Shown here: positions 1 through 7,600 of the stretch, piece by piece
Layout: every line of letters starts with the position of its first letter
How positions within the stretch are numbered: the stretch's first letter is position 1
From: Candidatus Cloacimonas sp.
Lineage (GTDB): Bacteria > Cloacimonadota > Cloacimonadia > Cloacimonadales > Cloacimonadaceae
NCBI GenBank assembly: GCA_035403355.1
Contig: DAONFA010000017.1
Coordinates: 1-44,551 of the forward strand
Direction: 5' to 3'
Length of the DNA: 44,551 nt
Made by a program: the position numbers and the translations under genes
The notes under the pieces: model-generated
The model's database searches: none
Told to the model about the DNA's origin: nothing
What the model saw: only the letters and a program-made list of their open reading frames with translations

Positions 1-254
1 GTGCGCTCTTTTTTATCCCTAAAATCCCTTTTATCCTGTTCATCCCATACCTATTTTTTTGGTTGATGAGGACGCCAACCCTCCTTTTTTTGGTTGGCGA
101 GGACGCCAACCCTCCTACTCTTTTTGGTTGGCGAGGACGCCAACCCTCCGGATTTTTTATCTGCGTAATCTGTGAAATCTGTGAGAGCCATTCTTTTTTT
201 ATCTGTGAAATCTGTGTAATCTGTGAGAGCTATTCTTTTTTATCTGCGTGCGTT
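1..254. repeat. Intergenic repeat mosaic at the left edge
   Basis: No gene is supported here. In order it holds a T/C-rich stretch (about 15-57) with the words ATCCCTAAAATCCCTT, ATCCTGTTCATCCC and CCTATT, three short hairpins (61-145), and short tandem copies of a 9-base unit close to ATCTGTGAA (159-190 and 201-231), each run ending in GAGAGC. The same words recur at 13922-14027 in a different order relative to the hairpins. The block lies directly downstream of the leftward exoribonuclease gene. An open frame across it on the plus strand translates repeat DNA and runs antisense into that gene, so it is not called. Confidence 0.8.
61..145 (+). repeat. Three CCGGAA/TCCT-family hairpins (AGGA orientation)
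   Basis: Units lie at 61-80, 92-111 and 126-145. The last two are GGTTGGCG-AGGA-CGCCAACC, a perfect 8-bp stem with an AGGA loop. The first has GGTTGATG on the left arm and CGCCAACC on the right, so it has two weakened pairs. Each is followed by CTCC, and the third by CTCCGGA, which matches the TTCCGG tag seen beside other copies in the window. Spacing is 31 and 34 bases. Confidence 0.85.
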
Positions 255-2120
255 TTATATTATATCCACCCACGCTATTCCCTTATCCATATCTATTTTG
301 TAAATAATAACTTTGCCTCTTTCTGTTGCCGGGTAGCTTTCGCTTTTAGCAGTAATTACAAATCCCCAGGGAATAAGTTCCAACCGCAAATAGCCATTGA
401 GTCCTTTTCTAAAATATGTTTCCAGAGGGATGTTGATCCAGCTTTGCTGTAAATATTTCAACACCCAATAGCGTTCACTTTTATGAGCTATTTCTTTAAT
501 ATATTGCAGTTGTTTTTCCAGGCAGGGAATATCTTTTTCCAATTCTTCCTTACTGAAGGGAGGTTTTTTCCCCTGTAAAATTGCTGTAATTTGCATTTGA
601 TTAACTAAATCCACATAGCGTCTTATGGGAGAAGTTGAATGCAGATAGGCAGATACCCCAATGCCGGGATGAAATTCCGGTTCCGTGGATAAATATGCCT
701 GAAGGGATAGCGTATTATCATTAGAATCTGTATGTTGGCTTATATTGCGGTAAATTACAGGTATATTATGTTTTAAGGAAAAATCTGCCAGGCAGGAATT
801 ATACAGAATCATTAGTTCTTCCACAATTTTTCTGGCTGGACTTTGAGTATCCACACATTTCGCTTCCAAGCCCTGTTCCGTAGCTGTAATGTAATAATAG
901 TAGCGTCCGTTTTCGGTAAGGGAATTTGCTCCTCTTTTTTGTGCCAGCTCAATACTCATCCGATTTAGAGGTGAAAAAAGCTCTCGGGCTATTTGTTTAT
1001 CCACTTCCTGATAACTGAAATTAGTTTCTATGGCTACATTCATTCTTGTAATTTCGTAATGCTGCAATGTATAATTATCATCTAACCAAATAGTTAACGC
1101 AAGCACAGGATGTTCGCTATTTTGAATTAAGCTAAATTCTTGTTCAGAATAAGGGAAAGGAAAAAGAGGAATCACTGCATTTGCAGTATATAGAGAAGAG
1201 ACCCTTTTTTGAGCTTGGGCAAAAAGTCCTCCCTGTAAATTAAGCCGTTCTGCAACCGCACTAACATAGAGATGTAATTTCCAAAAAGAACCCTCGCGGG
1301 TAAGATAGATTGCATCATCAAAATCCTTGGTGGTCTCATCATCTATGCAAAAAGCTTTTGCCAAAGGTCTTGTTTTATCCCAAGGCAAAAGTTCTTCACT
1401 ACATAGCAAAGCGGAAAAGCCAACAGGAATTCCCGCACCGGCAATAACAGGATCAATATCTTCAGGTGTTTCTCCACAGAATTTCCGAAACTGCAAAATT
1501 GCTTCCTCCTGATTGAATTGAGGAAATCGGGCAGAGATTAGTTCCAGTAACTTTTGGGGTTTCTTATCCGTTTGCAGTTTCGGTAACCAGCAATAAAGCT
1601 GATGTTGATTCTCCTTGCTTAAATCGGCTCCTTTCAGCCAGGCATCAATATCCTGTAAAAACTGCTGTTCTTCTTGCTGTTTTTCCAGCTTTTGTTTATA
1701 GAGAAGGGATTCCGTCAGTGTTTTTAACCGGTATTTATCTTTTTTGCAGCTTATTTTATCTGGAGCGTTATGCAAATATAGATAGAGAGCAAAAATCCGG
1801 ATATCATCTTGCAGCTTTAGTTTCTCAGCAATTTCCTGAAGAGTAAATTCGCTTTCTGCCAAGAAACTAAAAGCGGATTCTTCAAATTGCTCTGCGTAAT
1901 TATAGACCTCTTTGCGGAAAGCTTGTATTCCCTTAACCGGCTCACTTTCCGGATGTTTTTCTCTGCCTTGTAGAACAAAACGGGCAGCAGAAAAAACAAT
2001 GAGAATTCCCTCCTCCGTTATAACCTGATAATAGCTATTTTTTAAAGCATTCAAGTAGCCAAACTTAAGAATTCCCTTCTCGTAATAGGCAACAAAAGTA
2101 GGTAATGGTATATCTGCCAA
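255..2120 (-). CDS. RNB-domain exoribonuclease (RNase II/R family)
   Basis: Likely a 3'-to-5' hydrolytic exoribonuclease acting on RNA in the cytoplasm. The RNB catalytic core covers roughly residues 255-530. It has the four-aspartate signature DDETTKDFDDA near residues 258-268, which matches the metal-binding Asp cluster of RNase II, and the downstream STSPIRRYVDL block near residue 497. At 621 residues it is shorter than RNase R. I see only a small beta-rich N-terminal segment and a degenerate S1-like tail, not obvious paired cold-shock domains. The start is a TTG codon at 2118-2120, chosen because the frame opens there and GTGAG lies a short distance upstream. It begins 22 bases after the CCA end of a tRNA-Arg on the same strand, so one transcript may carry both. 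The family is clear; whether it is RNase R, RNase II or a lineage-specific form is not. Confidence 0.9.
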   Translation of the reverse strand: MADIPLPTFVAYYEKGILKFGYLNALKNSYYQVITEEGILIVFSAARFVLQGREKHPESEPVKGIQAFRKEVYNYAEQFEESAFSFLAESEFTLQEIAEKLKLQDDIRIFALYLYLHNAPDKISCKKDKYRLKTLTESLLYKQKLEKQQEEQQFLQDIDAWLKGADLSKENQHQLYCWLPKLQTDKKPQKLLELISARFPQFNQEEAILQFRKFCGETPEDIDPVIAGAGIPVGFSALLCSEELLPWDKTRPLAKAFCIDDETTKDFDDAIYLTREGSFWKLHLYVSAVAERLNLQGGLFAQAQKRVSSLYTANAVIPLFPFPYSEQEFSLIQNSEHPVLALTIWLDDNYTLQHYEITRMNVAIETNFSYQEVDKQIARELFSPLNRMSIELAQKRGANSLTENGRYYYYITATEQGLEAKCVDTQSPARKIVEELMILYNSCLADFSLKHNIPVIYRNISQHTDSNDNTLSLQAYLSTEPEFHPGIGVSAYLHSTSPIRRYVDLVNQMQITAILQGKKPPFSKEELEKDIPCLEKQLQYIKEIAHKSERYWVLKYLQQSWINIPLETYFRKGLNGYLRLELIPWGFVITAKSESYPATERGKVIIYKIDMDKGIAWVDII

Positions 2121-2142
2121 TTTGTTATCTCACTATTTTTAT

Positions 2143-2218
2143 TGGCGCCCCAGAGATGACTTGAACATCCGACCAACGGTTTAGGAAACCGCTGCTCTAT
2201 CCACTGAGCTACTGGGGC
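2143..2218 (-). tRNA. tRNA-Arg (anticodon CCT)
   Basis: The 76-nt cloverleaf was folded by eye. The acceptor stem is GCCCCAG/CTGGGGC and the D stem GCTC/GAGC. The anticodon stem GCGGT/ACCGT has loop TTCCTAA, giving anticodon CCT. The T stem GGATG/CATCT has loop TTCAAGT. The discriminator is G and the 3' CCA is genomically encoded. It reads AGG codons. The CCA end lies 22 bases before the start of the exoribonuclease. Confidence 0.96.
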
Positions 2219-2238
2219 GCATTTTTTTATTTACCAAT

Positions 2239-2275
2239 CTTGACAGTGGGCTTTTTTGTCAAGTTTACATTGACA
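2239..2275. promoter_or_regulatory. Divergent promoter region with facing TTGACA boxes
   Basis: TTGACA occurs on the plus strand at 2240-2245 and 2270-2275, and on the minus strand at 2257-2262. The first plus copy and the minus copy form the inverted repeat CTTGACA/TGTCAAG (2239-2245 and 2257-2263). The plus box at 2240 is followed after 18 bases by TTTACA (2264-2269), a weak -10 for asd. The minus box faces the tRNA but has only a poor -10 (TAAATA about 23 bases on). The facing boxes could couple the two directions. Start sites are not established. Confidence 0.4.
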
Positions 2276-2349
2276 GCCAATCGCTATTTAAAAAAATGAG
2301 AGTTCTTAGCATTGTAGCTAATATACGGAAAAAAAGGAAAAAAGAGAAA

Positions 2350-3330
2350 ATGAAAATAGCAATCGTTGGTGCAACAGGTGAAGTAGGCAGAATGATGATT
2401 ACCTGCCTGGAGGAAAGCAATTTAACTATTTCCGAAGTGGATTTATATGCTTCCAAAAGGTCTGCAGGAACTGTTCTGTATTATACCGATCAACCTTTAA
2501 AAGTACAGGAACTGAAAGAGGATTCGTTATTGAAACATTATGACTATGTTCTATTTTCAGCTGGAGCTGGGGTTGCCAAAACTTATGCCCCCATTTCCGC
2601 TCAAGCATCTGAAATAGTAATAGATAACTCTTCCGGTTTTAGAAGAGAGCCCAATATTCCTCTTGTCGTTCCGGAAGTGAATGGAGAATTACTTTTAAGC
2701 TATAGTGGCATAGTTGCCAATCCTAATTGTTCAACCATCCAGATTATCTTACCCTTGGCTGTTTTAGATAAACTCTTTTGCCTGAAAAAACTGATTGTCT
2801 CTACCTATCAATCAGTTTCCGGAAGTGGACATCAGGGCATTGTAACTTTGTTAAATCAACGCAAAGGGAAAAAGGATAAGGGTATTTATCCTCATCTGAT
2901 AGATTTGAATGTTATTCCTCAAATAGGGGGTATTTTAGATAGCGGATATTGTCAGGAAGAAGAGAAAATGCACTTTGAAAGTCGTAAGATACTGAATAAG
3001 TGGGATTTGCTTGTTAGCGCTACAACAGTTCGCGTTCCAGTTATTTATGGACATAGCGTTGCAGTATATGCAGAATTTGAAAAAGAGGTAGATATCCCCA
3101 AGGCAGAAAAGACATTACAAAATTCTCCCCGTATTGTCTATTATCCCAATACCTATATTACTCCTCTGGATTTGGGCTCTTCCAATGACTCGCATATATG
3201 CAGATTGCGTTCTGGAACCGATGAAAAATCCCTGAATTTCTGGAATGTAGGCCATAATGTTCGTTTAGGCGCTGCAGCGAATGCAGTTAATATCTTAATA
3301 ACTCACGCAAAATATGCCGGTCGTTTATAA
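2350..3330 (+). CDS. asd: Aspartate-semialdehyde dehydrogenase
   Basis: Converts L-aspartyl-4-phosphate to aspartate semialdehyde with NADPH, the branch point to lysine/diaminopimelate, threonine and methionine. The NADP-binding start is KIAIVGATGEVGRMM. The catalytic cysteine lies in NPNCSTIQ (Cys127), SVSGSGHQG follows, and the conserved histidine of the catalytic domain is in IYGHSVAVYAEF (His235). I prefer the ATG at 2350 (326 residues, typical length) over one at 2296, because the family motif starts directly at MKIAIVGATGEVG and a purine-rich AAAGGAAAAAAGAG stretch precedes it. The next gene begins 2 bases after the stop, so the two are probably one operon. Confidence 0.95.
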   Translation: MKIAIVGATGEVGRMMITCLEESNLTISEVDLYASKRSAGTVLYYTDQPLKVQELKEDSLLKHYDYVLFSAGAGVAKTYAPISAQASEIVIDNSSGFRREPNIPLVVPEVNGELLLSYSGIVANPNCSTIQIILPLAVLDKLFCLKKLIVSTYQSVSGSGHQGIVTLLNQRKGKKDKGIYPHLIDLNVIPQIGGILDSGYCQEEEKMHFESRKILNKWDLLVSATTVRVPVIYGHSVAVYAEFEKEVDIPKAEKTLQNSPRIVYYPNTYITPLDLGSSNDSHICRLRSGTDEKSLNFWNVGHNVRLGAAANAVNILITHAKYAGRL

Positions 3331-3332
3331 AG

Positions 3333-4445
3333 ATGGATATTATTGAATTGCGGCATAAACTGCATCGCATTCCGGAACTGGCTTTTCAGGAATTTAAGAC
3401 CAAAGCTTTGCTGGAAGAAAGCATCCGGGAAATTCTTGAAAAGCAATCAAAGCATATTTGGAAATTACATTATTTTCAAAATAGTCCCGGTTTACTTTTA
3501 GAATATACTATTACCAATGAGCCATACATTTTATTTAGAGCCGATATGGATGGTTTGCCTGTTTGGGAAAAAACGGGGGTTGATTATGCTTCGGAACATT
3601 CCGGTTTGATGCATGCCTGTGGACACGATGTCCATTTAAGCATTTTGCTCGGTTTAATTCAATCAGTTGCATCTTCCTTGCCGAAGCGTAATCTGCTATT
3701 TCTTTTTCAGCCGGCAGAAGAAGGTGAAGGTGGAGCTCAAAGTGTTCTTGCGGAAGGTATTTTGCAAAAGTTTGAAGTTGATTCCGCTATCGCTTTGCAT
3801 ATAGGCAGCGACCTTCCTGTGGGCACAGTTTCCACCAGGGAAGGTATCTTTTTTGCTGTTCCGCAGGAATTCAATGTTTGTTTTTACGGAAAAGCAGCTC
3901 ATATTGCCTTCCCCGAAAAAGGAATTGATGCCCTCTCAGCCGGAATTATGTTTATGAATACTATTCAGCGAAAGCTGGCTGAATTCAAAAAACAGGAACG
4001 CATCATTTTTCATATCGGTAAAATGACCGCCGGCACCATTCGTAATATTATTGCCGATAAATGTGTTTTGGAAGGAACTCATCGTTCTCTTTCCCGAAAA
4101 ACAAGTCAAAAAATAAATGGCATCATAGAAGAGACCACAAATCTGGTAGCGGCGAAAACGAAAACCAAAGGCGAAGCTATATTTCTTGCTTCCTACGATC
4201 CCGTGATCAATAATCCGGAATTAGTTAAGCGATTACAGTATATTTGCCTGCAGCTGAAAATAAACTTTCTCCCTGCAGAGATAGCTATGACGGGAGAGGA
4301 CTTTGGTTATTTCACAACTTTATATCCCGGATTGCTTTTTTGGCTGGGTAGTGGATGTCCCTATCCTTTGCATTCGGATCAATTCCTGCCTAAGGATGAA
4401 TGCCTGGAAACAGGGATAAAAATTTTGAGGGCTTTCCTGGAATAG
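3333..4445 (+). CDS. M20-family amidohydrolase (possible N-acetyl-diaminopimelate deacetylase)
   Basis: A two-zinc or two-manganese metallo-hydrolase that removes an acyl group from an amino acid. Metal and catalytic motifs are all visible: RADMDGLP, HACGHDVH at residues 94-101 (Cys96 and His98 as ligands), PAEEGEGGA near 127-135 (catalytic and metal Glu), ALHIGS near 155, TGEDFGYF, and the C-terminal PLHSDQF histidine near 347. Length (370 residues) fits the M20D group, which includes hippurate hydrolases, amino-acid amidohydrolases and N-acetyl-diaminopimelate deacetylases. Its position 2 bases after asd favours a step in lysine/diaminopimelate synthesis, but general N-acyl amino-acid or peptide hydrolysis is equally possible. 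Exact substrate unknown. Confidence 0.85.
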   Translation: MDIIELRHKLHRIPELAFQEFKTKALLEESIREILEKQSKHIWKLHYFQNSPGLLLEYTITNEPYILFRADMDGLPVWEKTGVDYASEHSGLMHACGHDVHLSILLGLIQSVASSLPKRNLLFLFQPAEEGEGGAQSVLAEGILQKFEVDSAIALHIGSDLPVGTVSTREGIFFAVPQEFNVCFYGKAAHIAFPEKGIDALSAGIMFMNTIQRKLAEFKKQERIIFHIGKMTAGTIRNIIADKCVLEGTHRSLSRKTSQKINGIIEETTNLVAAKTKTKGEAIFLASYDPVINNPELVKRLQYICLQLKINFLPAEIAMTGEDFGYFTTLYPGLLFWLGSGCPYPLHSDQFLPKDECLETGIKILRAFLE

Positions 4446-4498
4446 GGTTTAAATTGGTAACAAGGATTTTAGGATTAAAGGAATACAAGGAATTTTAT

Positions 4499-4564
4499 CA
4501 GGAGTCCATACTGCTGAATAACTTTGCAGATAGAATTTAAGTTATTCAGCAGAAAGAACTCCTG
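4499..4564. repeat. Large two-tier inverted repeat between convergent genes
   Basis: The inner stem is perfect over 14 bp: CTGCTGAATAACTT at 4511-4524 pairs with AAGTTATTCAGCAG at 4539-4552 around a 14-nt loop. The outer arms CAGGAGT (4499-4505) and ACTCCTG (4558-4564) also pair. It sits between the ends of two convergent genes, so it may act as a bidirectional terminator, although neither side has a clear T run. A small non-coding repeat element is the alternative. Confidence 0.7.
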
Positions 4565-4575
4565 TATTTTGTGGA

Positions 4576-4595
4576 GGTTGATGAGGACATCAACC
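4576..4595 (+). repeat. CCGGAA/TCCT-family hairpin (AGGA orientation)
   Basis: GGTTGATG-AGGA-CATCAACC has a perfect 8-bp stem and is followed by ATCCCG, a degenerate tag. Compared with the copy at 92-111, two stem pairs differ on both arms together, so pairing is kept. Confidence 0.85.
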
Positions 4596-4609
4596 ATCCC
4601 GTAATCACC

Positions 4610-7600
4610 TTATTTCATCAGCAGCATTTTATGGGTTGCCTGATAGTTTCTGCTCTGTAAGCGGTAGAAATATACTCCGGAGGCAACACTGCGTTCATTT
4701 TCATCTTTTCCGTTCCAAACCAAGGTATGCATTCCCGAAGGTAAATCCTTATTTACTAAACTTTTTACCACTTGCCCTTTAAGGTTATAAATAACTAAAG
4801 AGGTCTTACCGGGTTTGGCAAGCGTGAAAGAAATAGTAGTAGTAGGATTAAAAGGATTGGGATAATTTGCGTTGAGTTTGGTTACTAAAACGGGAATTTC
4901 ATTACCCTGATTTCCTTCATAAGGTAAAGCTATATTTAATATCGGGCTTGGTGTTCCATCCGCATTCTGATATTTAACTACGATATAGAATTTATATTGC
5001 CCATACAAAGTGAGCACTTCGTGATAAAAGGTCTCTGGGGAATCCTGAACAAGGTAAAATTGATCAGTATTGAATTTGCGATATACTTTAAAACCCACTA
5101 TAGGTAAAACAGTATCCTCCGGTGCATTCCAATAGATATACAAATCACCTGTTTCATTATCTCCCGTATAGTTAATGCTTTGTGGTTGAGGTAAATCTAT
5201 CAGGGTAAATTCTGTATAATGCACAGGATTTTCCGGAGTGATAATAATGGAAGTTAAAGTTGATGATTGATGATATGGCATAGTAGCAGTTACCGTATGA
5301 ATTCCATTGGGTAAAAAGAGAATAAAATTACCTTCGGAATCCGGATTACAGGTAAATCGTTGATTAGATTTAAGAGTTGCCATTGAGGGATCAAGACCCG
5401 AACTGGGAAAAACAACGCCATATAGATAACCTGTTTTCATAATTACATTGTTGAGGTTAAAATTGTCTATAAACCATCCTACCCCTCCTGTTGCCCCATC
5501 TGAGCCAAAACGAAAACGGAACATCACATTCTGCCCTGCATATTGAGTAAGGTCAAAGCTTGCAGACAGCCAACCGCTGGAATTTCCTGTCCAACCCTGT
5601 TCCCCATTCAATCCGTTTAAAGAATTTCCGTTATAACCATTTACCGGATATAGCAAATTCCAGGCATTTCCGTTATTGGTGGAAATTGCTACATTGCCTC
5701 CATCATAACCATATTCACAGGAATAATAATGCATAAACTGCAACTGACTGTTTTCCCCTAATAAAAACTTTGGAGAATAAAGATTGTAAGTAACAAGATC
5801 AGGATAAGTTCCGCCTAAATTCGTTGCCCAAACCTTAGTTCCGGAATAAGGAGTTACTTGAACGGGAGTTCCCCATGTCCAACCTGTTTCAGAACTGAAT
5901 AAACCGTTATTCAGCTCAAAATCCTGAAACACACCTGCATTATTGTAATTAATATTAAAAGTAGTACTGGTGGAGCTTCCATTAGCTGCCATAGCAGTAA
6001 ATATAAAGGGAATTTGCGTAATAGAGGGCTCCAGCGATGTAGTATTGATGGAGAAAGAGGTCTGATAGATTTCGTTTGGTCCGATTGCCTCCACTGCAAT
6101 AATCGGATTCTCTATCAAAACCTGCTGCAGAGAAGAACTTAATGTTGCCTGAATATCCGTTGCCTTTACAGCAGCGGTATTTTCCAGATTAACTATCAGG
6201 TTAAATGGTTCTCCGGCAGTTATTATTCCATCATAAGTTCCCAGGTGGTCATCTATAAAATAGGAATTATAACTTAAACAGGAGGCGGAAACCTGTAAAC
6301 TGAAATAGCGTGTCCATTGCATTTCTCCGGCTGTAATTAACAGGTCAAAATTTACTACTTGGGCATCGGGACAGTTTCCGGCAATGGTGAAAGTGAAGGG
6401 CTGTTTATTTACACCATCCATTCCTGGTTCAAGAGGATAATATTCAGCAACGGCATTGGTTATTGTTACATATTGATTAGTAGTGCTGATTTGTCCAATT
6501 ACATTTTCTGCCGTAAGATTCCCGGCATTTTGGATTTTCGTTCCCACTTCCACAATTTCACTTGGTTCGCAGATTCCATTCATATTGGAATCAGTGATAT
6601 AAGTTGCTTCCAAAATTAGATGAGCAGATGAATGATAGATGGGAACATTGGTAATAAATAATGCCTTACCGTTACTTAAGGGAGCTGCAGCAGTAGGATA
6701 GCTATTATTAAAAGTATATTCCAAACCCACTTGCCCTGTATGATCTTCAATTCCGATAGTGCAATAGTTACCGTGTCTGTTTCCGGATTGAGAATCAATA
6801 TTATTGAATGTTTGATATTGGAATTTGATAGGTCCGTCTCCAAAACTTGTAGGATAAGCTGCCTGGTCGTATAAAATACACTGGAAAGTTTCTAAGGCAG
6901 TTCCCCCATTGCCATTTTTCAGTTTATACCATTCTATTATAAAGGAATGATGATTACGGTCAAACCAGGTATAAATTCCACTCCCTGTTGCAGTTGCCAA
7001 ATCATCCCAGAAGGGAGCAATCATAGGATTGGGACCCATAGGACCGGGTATCCGGTAATTCCTAAATTCCGCATTGGCAGTAACCCCCATAGCAATAAAA
7101 CCATTGGAACAGACAGTTATTTGATTGTAGAGGATGCCATAAAACTGAAAAGGAAAAGGTAAGGATACAACTTCCAAAGCATCAGAACCAACTTGATCGC
7201 CTTCATTATTACTATTGAAACCATCAGAAATAGCTAAGGTAGTTCCCAAACCACCTTCCAAAGGCGAAATCTCAATCCAGTCATAAACCGCGGCTTCGGC
7301 ATAATTAGTATCTGACCAATCATAAATTACATAGCCATAAGTATCAGGACCAAGAGGATCGTGTTGAGATACCAACCCTACCGTAAATGAAAAATCCAAA
7401 TATTGTTCAAAACCATTGGCATTGTATAGCTTAAGGCGCATAGGAATAATCATTCCGGGTAAAACTTCCGGTCGGGCAATAAGAGCAAAACGATTAGTTC
7501 CACAAGTAACCTGAACTCCCGTAGGTAAATTACCGAATTCGGCATCGGCATCACTAACTCCAACTAAGTCATTCTGGGTATATAAAATGCCCATAATATT

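Noticed and set aside
63..452. Protein-coding gene of 129 codons
   Set aside because: It translates the repeat words (repeated CEICE-like and GWRGRQP-like strings) and then runs antisense through the end of the exoribonuclease gene; no RBS.
2296..2349. Upstream 18-codon extension of asd
   Set aside because: The family starts at the nucleotide-binding motif encoded from 2350; the extra residues are Lys/Arg-rich and unlike any asd N-terminus.
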